Assembly: GCA_009760885.1 (NCBI GenBank)
Contig: CM019718.1
Location: 27,649,633 to 27,713,632 of the forward strand
DNA: 64,000 bases
Reading direction: 5' to 3'
From: Achatina immaculata
Taxonomy: Eukaryota > Mollusca > Gastropoda > Stylommatophora > Achatinidae
In this document: positions 44,000 to 54,968 of the stretch, piece after piece
Layout: the number at the start of each line of letters is the position of its first letter
How positions within the stretch are numbered: position 1 is the stretch's first letter
Notes under the pieces: generated by a model
What the model saw: only the letters and a program-made list of their open reading frames with translations
What the model was told of the DNA's origin: nothing
Database searches by the model: none
Position numbers and translations under genes: made by a program

Positions 44000-44634
44000 G
44001 CTAAAACCAAAAAGTTGCAGTTTAACAAGTAAATAAATTCAGTTACTTCGGAACAATAGTAACATCTGTTGGTAAGTGCACACATGAAATAAAATCATGA
44101 ATAAGTAAGGCAAAGGCAGCTTTTTATGACATGAAGAAGATACTGACAAATAACAAAATCTTCCTACACATGAGGAAAACAGTATTACAATCCTATATAG
44201 AACCACTATTGCTGTATGGCTGGACAATCAACAAAAAGATGACAAAGAACAAAAAAATAAAAAAAAAGACTGGAAGCAACAGAGATGTAGTTTTGGAGAA
44301 AGATGCAACAAATACCCCGGGCAGACAGATGCTCAAACGACGATTTCCTCAAAGAAGTTTCAGAACAACGAAAGCTGGTTAAAATGATAAGGAAAAAAAG
44401 AACAATTAAAATTTCTTGGACATGTCATGAGAAGACAGAAATCAGTGAAAAGAAAAAAACAAAGGGGAAAAGAAAGAGAGAAAGGCCATGAGTAAAATAT
44501 CTCAGTGGACTGACCAGACGGCATGGGAAAATAACCACGTGGATTAACTGGAAACACAAAGGGCTGCACAAGATGGAGAAGCTTGATCACAACGCTATCC
44601 GCCACAGCAAATAATAATAATAATAATAATAAAT
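44000..44634 (+). mobile_element. LINE family B-like 3' end with (AAT)n tail
   Basis: After frame changes the + strand reads VNKFSYFGTIVTS, AKAAFYDMKKILTNNKIFL, KTVLQSYIEPLLLYGW and MWFWRKMQQIP, the C-terminal region of a LINE reverse transcriptase. It ends with (AAT)n at 44608-44632. Broken by several shifts. Confidence 0.75.
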
Positions 44635-44676
44635 TGCAATGGCCAAATGAGGTAGCAGACAGACTGGATTCTACAG

Positions 44677-45087
44677 TATAGTTTTTCAAACAATGTGCCG
44701 CAGCGCAGTTGTGTGCCGCGAGAGAGCTAGAGGTGTGCCTGCAAACTTTTAAACAATATTTTTTGACGAAATTACAGCGTATTGTTGCTTATGAATATGA
44801 TAAGTAACCACCAGGTATAGAACCCACAGCAACTTAGTTATAAGTTCCAGTCCAGGGCGAGCTGAAACGACCAGAGTTCGGTGCCTCCAAGCTGACTTAT
44901 ATTCCACATTGAAAAGAGTGCCTTCTATAACAAAACTTCAAATCGCTCTCAGATTTGTTTTTTACATTTGTCTATATGGTTAACTTCACGAGAGTCCAGC
45001 ATTAAGAATAGGTGTGTCGCGAAAGAAATCTGCTTTACTAAATGTAGCTCAGTCTGATTTAAAAAAAAAAAGGTTTGAAAACCGCTG
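44677..45087. mobile_element. hAT-type MITE with perfect 8-bp target duplication
   Basis: Begins TATAGTTTTTCAAACAATG and ends GGTTTGAAAACCGCTG, an imperfect inverted pair of the CAGCGGTTTTCAAACC type. It is flanked on both sides by TTCTACAG (44669-44676 and 45088-45095). No coding sequence. Inside, GTGTGCCGCGAGAGAG and GTGTCGCGAAAGAAATC form a second inverted-looking pair. Confidence 0.8.
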
Positions 45088-45199
45088 TTCTACAGAACGT
45101 CTTCGCTAGTACAGGGAAAGAATACTCCATTTCCTGGCATGGTCACGTGGATGACTTTGTAACTGTTTCTGTTCGGTTTTGTTCTTGTATTTGCCTATC

Positions 45200-45553
45200 C
45201 ACATCTTGTTGGCAGAAAAGCAGATGAAGCCACTGACAACAATTATTGAGGAAAGACGCTGGCGGTGGTTGGGACATGTGCTCCGAATGACTGACAACTC
45301 ACCACCAAAAATAGCACTAAGATGGACACCACAGGGGAAAAGAAGTAAAGGTAGACCAAAGGAGACATGGAGAAGAACAACACAGAGGATGTTGAGCAGT
45401 AGAGGGCTCACTTGGGCAAGAACGGAAAAAAGGCAAAGGACAGGCATTTGTGGAAAACCTTTGCAGAAGTCCCATGTGCCTTGGGCACTTGAGGTTCAGA
45501 CAGAGAGAGGGAGAGATTTGCGTATCCAAAGTTTAATCCACAGTATAAACTAG
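45200..45553 (+). mobile_element. LINE family C 3' end (empty-site copy)
   Basis: The open frame at 45179-45553 reads RRWRWLGHVLRMTDNSPPKI, ALRWTPQGKRSKGRPKETWR and GLTWARTEKRQRTGICGKPL, the end of a LINE reverse transcriptase. It ends VQTERGRDLRIQ, partly encoded by a GAGAGA run. It has the undisturbed sequence CAGTATAAACTAGGCACAG at 45541-45559, the site that carries a LINE A insertion in the two later copies. Confidence 0.75.
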
Positions 45554-45965
45554 GCACAGATATTTTCACCAAAGAAAGATGGTTGATGTGTTTATTATAA
45601 AGTTGTTTATGTGTACTTGTGATTTTTTTGTCTAGTAGGGCAAGAGACTGGCAGTATGCTCTAATGTATGTTAATAAATAGATAAAACATTGTTGCTGTC
45701 TCATCGCGCACAGCGTTCCAGTTAATTATCTCACAAAATCGTGTCAGTCGTTTCATAAATCTCTGAATAAATCTGATATTTATTTCTGCTGAGTTTGTTT
45801 TAACAGAAAACAAAATACAGGACAAGAGATCATTCGGTTGTTTGTTGATGGGTTAATATAGTTGGCTGTGTGGGTATTGTTGGATGAGAATCTACTGGAA
45901 GTCTTAGTCGTTGTTGGAGGTCGACATGGCTGTGGCGGAGGAAGTGTAATTAATGTATAATGAAT
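45554..45965 (+). repeat. Array spacer, unit 0
   Basis: About 410 bp repeated nearly unchanged at 49184-49597 and 51971-52384. It starts AGGCACAGATATTTTCACCA and ends before the 30-bp minisatellite. No coding content. Confidence 0.85.
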
Positions 45966-45966
45966 T

Positions 45967-47330
45967 GTGAGAGTTACACAGTCGTCTCTTGCTTATCCGC
46001 GGAATAATGCCTTGTCTCTCGCTCATATGCAGGATAATGCTTTGTCTCTCACTTATATGAGAGATAATGACTTGTCTCTCGCTTATATGAGGGATAATGC
46101 CTTGTCTCTCGCTTATATGAGGGATAATGCCTTGTCTCTCGCTTATATGAGGGATAATGCTTTGTCTCTCGGTTATATGAGGGATAATGCTTTGTCTCTC
46201 CCTTATATGAGGGATAATGCTTTGTCTCTCGCTTATATGAGGGATAATGCCTTGTCTCTCGCTTATATGTGGGATAATGCCTTGTCTCTCGCTTATATGT
46301 GGGATAATGCCTTGTCTCTCGCTTATATGAGGGATAATGCTTTGTCTCTCGGTTATATGAGGGATAATGCTTTGTCTCTCTCTTATATGAGGGATAATGC
46401 CTTGTCTGTCGCTTATATGAGGGATAATACTTTGTCTCTCGCTTATATGCGGGATAATGCCTTGTCTCTCGCTTATATGCGGGATAATGCTTTGTCTCTC
46501 GCTTATATGAGGGATAATGCCTTGTCTCTCGCTTATATGAGGGATAATGCTTTGTCTCTCGCTTATATGAGGGATAATGCCTTGTCTCTCGCTTATATGA
46601 GGGATAATGCTTTGTCTCTCGCTTATATGCGGGATAATGCCTTGTCTCTCGCTTATATGAGGGATAATGCTTTGTCTCTCGCTTATATGAGGGATAATGC
46701 CTTGTCTGTCGCTTATATGAGGGATAATACTTTGTCTCTCGCTTATATGCGGGATAATGCCTTGTCTCTCGCTTATATGCGGGATAATGCTTTGTCTCTC
46801 GCTTATATGAGGGATAATGCCTTGTCTCTCGCTTATATGAGGGATAATGCTTTGTCTCTCGCTTATATGAGGGATAATGCCTTGTCTCTCGCTTATATGA
46901 GGGATAATGCTTTGTCTCTCGCTTATATGCGGGATAATGCCTTGTCTCTCGCTTATATGAGGGATAATGCTTTGTCTCTCGCTTATATGAGGGAATAATG
47001 CCTTGTCTGTCGCTTATATGAGGGATAATGCCTTGTCTCTCGCTTATATGAGGGATAATGCCTTGTCTCTCGCTTATATGAGGGATAATGCCTTGTCTCT
47101 CGCTTATATGAGGGATAATGCCTTGTCTCTCGCTTATATGAGGGATAATGCCTTGTCTCTCGCTTATATGCGGGATAATGCCTTGTCTCTCGCTTATATG
47201 AGGGATAATGCCTTGTCTCTCGGTTCTGCCGGATAATGCCTTGTCTCTGTTTATCTGCGGGATAATGCCTTGTTTCTTGCTTATCCGCTGGATAATGCCT
47301 TGTTTCTTGCTTATCCGCGGGATCACACCA
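45967..47330. repeat. 30-bp minisatellite, array unit 1, about 45 copies
   Basis: Units of TTATATGAGGGATAATGCCT plus TGTCTCTCGC. A higher-order pattern is visible, because a block of about 300 bp (46381-46680) recurs at 46681-46980. One unit has an extra A at 46995 that shifts the frame. Open frames of 343 codons (+, MRDNALSLAY repeats) and 425 codons (-, KRETKHYPSY) result from the 10-codon unit. The same array is shorter at 49598 and 52385. Confidence 0.93.
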
Positions 47331-47650
47331 TCAGCGGTCTGAAAAAAAATTTAGATCAAAAATATTTTTTAAATTGAGAAATTCGTGAATTTGGCCAGTG
47401 CTCCCCCGCCTGTATGAAAGCGGCGTCATGAATCATCTGATGGGTGGGTGGGTGGATGGATGGGGGGGGGGGATGGATGGATGGAACGGACTGACTGACT
47501 CACTCACTGAGATTAGACCACGTAAGTATATGGATATGAACATACAATAGTTAGTTCATGTTGTTGACAATACGTAGACAAGAACTGTGGGAGAAGTTCC
47601 TGTTGCTGAATATGTGATCAGGTGGTGAATGTAAGAGTTGATTAATTATA
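47331..47650 (+). repeat. Array module between minisatellite and Tc1, unit 1
   Basis: Contains a short GGTG/GATG tract at about 47440-47485. It is repeated at 50120-50439 (almost identical, with one G fewer in a G-run) and 53010-53470 (expanded tract). Confidence 0.85.
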
Positions 47651-48470
47651 CTGTTTAAAAAAGCAACAAATACTATGTTGCGATTTAAACTGAAGTTTGC
47701 TGATCAGACAAGGACAAAGTGCTTGAAACGTTCAGTTGGACATCAACTTCAAATGCTGACCTGAATTGTACTCAGCAGATGATTCATGAGCACAGAAAAG
47801 CGACACTAGTCAAAACAGCATTTATGAAAATAACTCATGACAGGATCACGAGAATCCCGTGAAACTTACTGAACACAAAACCATGTTACTGAATGCTTAT
47901 AAAAGACTGACGCTCCTCGAATCAATTCATTTGAAAATTCAATGCGCAAGTATGGCTCATCTCACTACAGAACAACGACTCATCATCATTGGACGTTTAC
48001 AGACTTGATAGTCACAAAGTGTAGTGGCTAGAAAATTTAATGTGGTTAGAAGCACCATTAGTCGCGTTTGGAGACGATTTCAAGAAACTGGCTCAATTGC
48101 AGACCGGTCGCGCAGTGGAAGACCCATAGTCACAACTCCTGCCGAAGACCGCTTCATACGGCTGCGTCACCTCAGGAATCGATTTGCATCTGCGTCCTCA
48201 ACAGTTCAGTCAATGACAGCAGCTCGTTGAATTTCAGATCAAACGGTCAGGAACCAGCTGCACGATGCTGGTCTTTGGGCTACAAGACCCTATAGAGGTC
48301 CTGTACTTACGGATCGGCATCGCCAGAACCGATTGCAGTTGGCGAACCAGCATAGTCAGTGGACCGTTACGAATGATTGGAGAAGAGTTTGGTTTAGTGA
48401 TGAATCATTCTTTCTGCTCCAGCGACACGATAGACGCAGAAGAGTTTACCGCAGAGTCTATGAGTGCTAC
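47651..48470 (+). pseudogene. Tc1-like transposon, 3'-truncated copy 1
   Basis: It has the same terminal start, CTGTTTAAAAAAGCAACAAA, as the full copy at 53471, after TA. The transposase N-terminus is present (FNVVRSTISRVWRRFQETGS, GRPIVTTPAEDRFIRLRHL) but carries stops (LQT then TGA in place of TGG, and the AAR then TGA shared by all three copies). At about 48470 it joins LINE family C sequence with only two matching bases. Confidence 0.85.
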
Positions 48471-48692
48471 ATGTGCTCCAGATGACTGACGACTCACTAC
48501 CAAAAATAGCACTAAGATGGACACCACAGGGGAAAAGAAGTAAAGGTAGACCAAAGGAGACATGGAGAAGAACAACAGAAAGGATGTTGAGCAACAGAGG
48601 GCTCACTTGGGCAAGAGCAGAAAAAAGGCAAAGGACACGCGTTTGTGGAAAACCTTTGCAGAAGTCCCATGTGCCTTGGGCACTTGAGGTTC

Positions 48693-48741
<49 letters not shown>

Positions 48742-48766
48742 TTTGCGTATCCAAAGTTTAATCCAC
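48470..48766 (+). mobile_element. LINE family C piece fused to Tc1, copy 1
   Basis: The open frame 48464-48997 reads MTDDSLPKIALRWTPQGKRS and RTRVCGKPLQKSHVPWALEV, matching 45280-45553. It includes a longer (GA)n at 48697-48735. It is interrupted at 48777 by a LINE A insertion. Confidence 0.85.
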
Positions 48767-48776
48767 AGTATAAACT

Positions 48777-49173
48777 CATTCATTTTCATTCCTTTGCATG
48801 TCCCTTGCGGAACTTTGCCTCCCAAACAGCACTCCTGTAGGCCTCTCGGTTGTGAGCAAGATGGCCTGCTGCTGCTGCATCCATTTCCAGATCATCAACG
48901 ATGTCTTGCAGCCATCTTCGTTTCGGTCTTCCTCTTTTTCTTTTCCCCATTATGTATCCTTCCAATACGGTCTTCTCTAAATTATCATGACGTTTAATGT
49001 GGCCAAAATATTTAAGTTTTCTCTCTTTAATCCTCTTTACTAGCCAGCCTTCTTCAATATTAAGCTCTTGTAGTATAGATATATTTGTTCTTTTTTGTGT
49101 CCACGATATTTGGAGAACTCTTCTATAGCATTTACATTCAAAGGCATTTATGTGCTTCTCAGCTGTTTTGTTA
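48777..49173 (-). mobile_element. LINE family A insertion with 10-bp target duplication, copy 1
   Basis: A 397-bp, 5'-truncated LINE A 3' end on the minus strand, flanked by AGTATAAACT at 48767-48776 and 49174-49183. The empty site exists at 45541. The minus strand encodes KRKRGRPKRRWLQDIVDDLE-type sequence and ends with a GAATGAAAATGAATG tail. Confidence 0.9.
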
Positions 49174-49183
49174 AGTATAAACT

Positions 49184-49597
49184 AGGCACAGATATTTTCA
49201 CCAAAGAAAGATGGTTGATGTGTTTATTATAAAGTTGTTTATGTGTACTTGTGATTTTTTGTCTAGTAGGGCAAGAGACTGGCAGTATGCTCTAATTTAT
49301 GTTAATAAATAAATAAAACATTGTTGCTGTCTCATCGCGCACAGCTTTCCAGTTAATTATCTCACAAAATCATGTCAGTCGTTTCATAAATCTCTGAATA
49401 AATCTGATATTTATTTCTGCTGAGTTTGTTTTAACAGAAAACAAAATACAGGACAAGAGATCATTCGGTTGTTTGTTGATGGGTTAATATAGTTGGCTGT
49501 GGGGGTATTGTTGGATGAGAATCTACTGGAAGTCTTGGTCGTTGTTGGAGGTCGACATGGCTGTGGCGGAGGAAGTGTAATTAATGTATAATGAATT
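49184..49597 (+). repeat. Array spacer, unit 1
   Basis: Same spacer as 45554-45965, with a few substitutions (GTGGGGGTATTG against GTGTGGGTATTG). Confidence 0.85.
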
Positions 49598-50115
49598 GTG
49601 AGAGTTACACAGTCGTCTCTTGCTTATCCGCGGAATAATGCCTTGTCTCTCGCTCATATGCAGGATAATGCTTTGTCTCTCACTTATATGAGAGATAATG
49701 ACTTGTCTCTCGCTTATATGAGGGATAATGCCTTGTCTCTCGCTTATATGAGGGATAATGCCTTGTCTCTCGCTTATATGAGGGATAATGCTTTGTCTCT
49801 CGCTTATATGAGGGATAATGCCTTGTCTCTCGCTTATATGAGGGATAATGCCTTGTCTCTCGCTTATATGAGGGATAATGCCTTGTCTCTCGCTTATATG
49901 AGGGATAATGCCTTGTCTCTCGCTTATATGAGGGATAATGCCTTGTCTCTCGCTTATATGCGGGATAATGCCTTGTCTCTCGCTTATATGAGGGATAATG
50001 CCTTGTCTCTCGGTTCTGCCGGATAATGCCTTGTCTCTGTTTATCTGCGGGATAATGCCTTGTTTCTTGCTTATCCGCTGGATAATGCCTTGTTTCTTGC
50101 TTATCCGCGGGATCA
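49598..50115. repeat. 30-bp minisatellite, array unit 2, about 17 copies
   Basis: Same unit as 45967-47330 and the same flanks, but contracted. The leading and trailing units are identical to the first array, so the difference is internal. Confidence 0.92.
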
Positions 50116-50439
50116 CACCATCAGCGGTCTGAAAAAAAATTTAGATCAAAAATATTTTTTAAATTGAGAAATTCGTGAATTTGGCCAGTGCTCCCCCGCC
50201 TGTATGAAAGCGGCGTCATGAATCATCTGATGGGTGGGTGGGTGGATGGATGGGGGGGGGGATGGATGGATGGAACGGACTGACTGACTCACTCACTGAG
50301 ATTAGACCACGTAAGTATATGGATATGAACATACAATAGTTAGTTCATGTTGTTGACAATACGTAGACAAGAACTGTGGGAGAAGTTCCTGTTGCTGAAT
50401 ATGTGATCAGGTGGTGAATGTAAGAGTTGATTAATTATA

Positions 50440-51259
50440 CTGTTTAAAAAAGCAACAAATACTATGTTGCGATTTAAACTGAAGTTTGCTGATCAGACAA
50501 GGACAAAGTGCTTGAAACGTTCAGTTGGACATCAACTTCAAATGCTGACCTGAATTGTACTCAGCAGATGATTCATGAGCACAGAAAAGCGACACTAGTC
50601 AAAACAGCATTTATGAAAATAACTCATGACAGGATCACGAGAATCCCGTGAAACTTACTGAACACAAAACCATGTTACTGAATGCTTATAAAAGACTGAC
50701 GCTCCTCGAATCAATTCATTTGAAAATTCAATGCGCAAGTATGGCTCATCTCACTACAGAACAACGACTCATCATCATTGGACGTTTACAGACTTGATAG
50801 TCACAAAGTGTAGTGGCTAGAAAATTTAATGTGGTTAGAAGCACCATTAGTCGCGTTTGGAGACGATTTCAAGAAACTGGCTCAATTGCAGACCGGTCGC
50901 GCAGTGGAAGACCCATAGTCACAACTCCTGCCGAAGACCGCTTCATACGGCTGCGTCACCTCAGGAATCGATTTGCATCTGCGTCCTCAACAGTTCAGTC
51001 AATGACAGCAGCTCGTTGAATTTCAGATCAAACGGTCAGGAACCAGCTGCACGATGCTGGTCTTTGGGCTACAAGACCCTATAGAGGTCCTGTACTTACG
51101 GATCGGCATCGCCAGAACCGATTGCAGTTGGCGAACCAGCATAGTCAGTGGACCGTTACGAATGATTGGAGAAGAGTTTGGTTTAGTGATGAATCATTCT
51201 TTCTGCTCCAGCGACACGATAGACGCAGAAGAGTTTACCGCAGAGTCTATGAGTGCTAC
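50440..51259 (+). pseudogene. Tc1-like transposon, 3'-truncated copy 2
   Basis: Essentially identical to 47651-48470, including stops and the fusion point to LINE C. It starts at CTGTTTAAAAAAGCAACAAA. Confidence 0.85.
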
Positions 51260-51481
51260 ATGTGCTCCAGATGACTGACGACTCACTACCAAAAATAGCA
51301 CTAAGATGGACACCACAGGGGAAAAGAAGTAAAGGTAGACCAAAGGAGACATGGAGAAGAACAACAGAAAGGATGTTGAGCAACAGAGGGCTCACTTGGG
51401 CAAGAGCAGAAAAAAGGCAAAGGACACGCGTTTGTGGAAAACCTTTGCAGAAGTCCCATGTGCCTTGGGCACTTGAGGTTC

Positions 51482-51528
<47 letters not shown>

Positions 51529-51553
51529 TTTGCGTATCCAAAGTTTAATCCAC
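51259..51553 (+). mobile_element. LINE family C piece fused to Tc1, copy 2
   Basis: Near-identical to 48470-48766; the (GA)n run differs slightly in length. Confidence 0.85.
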
Positions 51554-51563
51554 AGTATAAACT

Positions 51564-51960
51564 CATTCATTTTCATTCCTTTGCATGTCCCTTGCGGAAC
51601 TTTGCCTCCCAAACAGCACTCCTGTAGGCCTCTCGGTTGTGAGCAAGATGGCCTGCTGCTGCTGCATCCATTTCCAGATCATCAACGATGTCTTGCAGCC
51701 ATCTTCGTTTCGGTCTTCCTCTTTTTCTTTTCCCCATTATGTATCCTTCCAATACGGTCTTCTCTAAATTATCATGACGTTTAATGTGGCCAAAATATTT
51801 AAGTTTTCTCTCTTTAATCCTCTTTACTAGCCAGCCTTCTTCAATATTAAGCTCTTGTAGTATAGATATATTTGTTCTTTTTTGTGTCCACGATATTTGG
51901 AGAACTCTTCTATAGCATTTACATTCAAAGGCATTTATGTGCTTCTCAGCTGTTTTGTTA
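51564..51960 (-). mobile_element. LINE family A insertion, copy 2
   Basis: Same insertion as 48777-49173, with the same AGTATAAACT flanks at 51554-51563 and 51961-51970, so it was copied by segmental duplication rather than inserted twice. Confidence 0.9.
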
Positions 51961-51970
51961 AGTATAAACT

Positions 51971-52384
51971 AGGCACAGATATTTTCACCAAAGAAAGATG
52001 GTTGATGTGTTTATTATAAAGTTGTTTATGTGTACTTGTGATTTTTTGTCTAGTAGGGCAAGAGACTGGCAGTATGCTCTAATTTATGTTAATAAATAAA
52101 TAAAACATTGTTGCTGTCTCATCGCGCACAGCTTTCCAGTTAATTATCTCACAAAATCATGTCAGTCGTTTCATAAATCTCTGAATAAATCTGATATTTA
52201 TTTCTGCTGAGTTTGTTTTAACAGAAAACAAAATACAGGACAAGAGATCATTCGGTTGTTTGTTGATGGGTTAATATAGTTGGCTGTATCGGTATTGTTG
52301 GATGAGAATCTACTGGAAGTCTTGGTCGTTGTTGGAGGTCAACATGGCTGTGGCGGAGGAAGTGTAATTAATGTATAATGAATT
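51971..52384 (+). repeat. Array spacer, unit 2
   Basis: Third copy of the spacer, with GTATCGGTATTG and GAGGTCAACATGG differences from the first two. Confidence 0.85.
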
Positions 52385-52990
52385 GTGAGAGTTACGCAGT
52401 CGTCTCTTGCTTATCCGCGGAATAATGCCTTGTCTCTCGCTCATATGCAGGATAATGCTTTGTCTCTCGCTTATATGAGGGATAATGCCTTGTCTCTCGC
52501 TTATATGCGGGATAATGCCTTGTCTCTCGCTTATATGAGGGATAATGCTTTGTCTCACGCTTATATGAGGGATAATGCCTTGTCTCACGCTTATATGAGG
52601 GATAATGCCTTGTCTCTCGCTTATATGTGGGATAATGCCTTGTCTCTCGCTTATATGAGGGATAATGCTTTGTCTCTCGGTTATATGAGGGATAATGCTT
52701 TGTCTCTCGCTTATATGAGGGAATAATGCCTTGTCTGTCGCTTATATGCGGGATAATGCTTTGTCTGTCGCTTATATGAGGGATAATGCCTTGTCTGTCG
52801 CTTATATGAGGGATAATGCCTTGTCTCTCGCTTATATGAGGGATAATGCTTGTCTCTCGCTTATATGAGGGATAATGCTTTGTCTCTCGCTTATGTGAGG
52901 GATAATGCCTTGTCTCTCGGTTGTGCCGGATAATGCCTTGTCTCTGTTTATCTGCGGGATAATACCTTGTTTCTTGCTTATCCGCGGGAT
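52385..52990. repeat. 30-bp minisatellite, array unit 3, about 20 copies
   Basis: Same unit with its own variants (TCTCACGC, a one-base loss at 52850, TTGTGCCGG at the end). More divergent from the other two arrays than they are from each other. Confidence 0.92.
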
Positions 52991-53104
52991 TACACCATCA
53001 GCGGTCTGAAAAAAAATTTAGATCAAAAATATTTTTTAAATTGAGAAATTCGTGAATTTGGCCAGTGCTCCCCCGCCTGTATGAAAGCGGCGTCATGAAT
53101 CATC

Positions 53105-53300
53105 TGATGGGTGGGTGGGTGGATGGATGGGGGTGGGGTGGATGGATGGATGGATGGATGGGTGGGTGGGTGGGTGGGTGGATGGATGGATGGATGGGTG
53201 GGTGGGTGGTGGATGGATGGATGGGTGGGTGGGTGGATGGATGGATGGATGGGTGGGTGGGTGGGTGGGTGGATGGATGGATGGATGGATGGATGGAACG
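53105..53300. repeat. GGTG/GATG tetranucleotide tract
   Basis: Alternating GGTG and GATG blocks, far longer than in units 1 and 2. Gly/Trp- and His/Pro-rich open frames are artefacts. Confidence 0.93.
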
Positions 53301-53470
53301 GACTGACTGACTCACTCACTCACTCACTTAGATTAGACCACGTAAGTATATGGATATGAACATACAGTAGTTAGTTCATGTTGTTGACAATATGTAGACA
53401 AGAACTGTGGGAGAAGTTCCTGTTGCTGAATATGTGATCAGGTGGTGAATGTAAGAGTTGATTAATTATA

Positions 53471-54968
53471 CTGTTTAAAAAAGCAACAAATACTATGTTG
53501 CGATTTAAACTGAAGTTTGCTGATCAGACAAGGGCAAAGTGCTTGAAACGTTCACTTGGACATCAACTTCACGTGCTGACCTGAATTGTACTCAGCAGAT
53601 GATTCATGAGCACAGAAAAGCGACACTAGTCAAAACAGCATTTATGAAAATAACTCATGACAGTATCACGAGAATCCCGTGAAACTTACTGAGCACAAAA
53701 CCATGTTACTGAATGCTTATAAAAGACTGACGCTCCTCGAATCAATTCATTTGAAAATTAAATGCACAAGTATGGCTCATCTCACTACAGACCAACGACT
53801 CATCATCATTGGACGTTTACAGACTGGACAGTCACAAAGTGTAGTGGCCAGACAATTTAATGTGGTTAGAAGCACCATTAGTCGCGTTTGGAGACGATTT
53901 CAAGAAGCTGGCTCAATTGCAGACCGGTCGCGCAGTGGAAGACCCATAGTCACAACTCCTGCCGAAGACCGCTTCATACGGCTGCGTCACCTCAGGAATC
54001 GATTTGCATCTGCGTCCTCAACAGTCCAGTCAATGACAGCAGCTCGTTGAATTTCAGATCAAACGGTCAGGAACCAGCTGCACGATGCTGGTACTTGGGC
54101 TACAAGACCCTATAGAGGTCCTGTTCTTACGGATCGGCATCGCCAGAACCGATTGCAGTGGGCGAACCAGCATTGTCAATGGACCGTTACGAATGATTGG
54201 AGAAGGGTTTGGTTTAGTGATGAATCATTCTTTCTGCTCCAGCGACACGATAGACGCAGAAGAGTTTACCGCAGGGTCTATGAGTGCTACGCTCAGAACT
54301 GCGTGGATGAGGCTCCTCCACATGGTGGTGGAGGTGTACTGGTGTGGGGGACGATCAACTTCATGGGAATAAGTGACCTTTTGCAAATTGAAGGACGCCT
54401 GAATGCCCAACGATACATCGCTGAAATTCTTCGTCCTCACACCCTTTCACTTCTGGCTGCACCAGGGTCGATTTTTCAGCAGGACAACGCTCGACCTCAT
54501 GTGGCACAACTCACCACTCAGTTCCTCTCTGACAACAACGTCCAGACCATTTCGTGGCCGTCCATGTCATCAGACATGAACCCAATAGAACACTTAATGG
54601 ATGAACTCAACAGACAAGTCCGCCAGCGAGACGTGGCACCAACCAATCTCCGACAGTTGTCTCTTGCACTACGGGAAGAGTGGGCAGCCATCCCACAACA
54701 ACAGATCCAACGGCTAATCGGATCTATGTCAAGGAGATGTCGTTCTCTGATACAGGCCAGAGGAGGCCATACACCTTTCTGAAATGGAGGCCTCAGTCGC
54801 AAAGAATGAAAGTCCAAGACAAATTTAATGAACATCATTTCATTGTCAAAGTCTCAAAGTTTCTTCATGCCAATACTGAAACATTAATTCGGTAAAATAA
54901 AATTTTGATACAAGTTTGAAATTTGGTGTCCATTACGACTACAATAGTGTTGCGTTTTTTTTTAACAG
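53471..54968 (+). mobile_element. Nearly intact Tc1-like transposon
   Basis: 1498 bp between TA dinucleotides (53469-53470 and 54969-54970). Inverted ends: CTGTTTAAAAAAGCAAC at the left and, read on the minus strand, CTGTTAAAAAAAAACGCAAC at the right. It contains a single transposase frame (53772-54782). This is the parent form of the truncated copies at 47651 and 50440 and of the fragment at 55893. Confidence 0.9.
53772..54782 (+). pseudogene. Tc1 transposase with one in-frame TGA
   Basis: One frame of 336 codons starting MAHLTTDQRLIIIGRLQTGQ. Domains: paired-type helix-turn-helix at residues about 5-60 (SVVARQFNVVRSTISRVWRR), GRPIVTTPAEDRF linker, second helix-turn-helix (SDQTVRNQLHDAGTW), then the catalytic core WFSDESFF (Asp 1), IFQQDNARPH (Asp 2) and SSDMNPIEHLMDEL (Glu), DD34E. 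It ends GGHTPF. The length is typical for Tc1 enzymes, which cut at TA sites. A TGA at 54048-54050 interrupts AAR/ISDQTV. It probably arose from a CGA arginine codon by CpG decay. As it stands the enzyme would be truncated. Confidence 0.88.

Noticed and set aside
45967..47326. Long open frames on both strands (343 and 425 codons)
   Set aside because: They are produced by a 30-bp unit that lacks stops in several frames; the same happens in every copy of the array, and the frame breaks with a one-base change.
53023..53359. His/Pro- and Gly/Trp-rich frames
   Set aside because: Tetranucleotide repeat artefacts.
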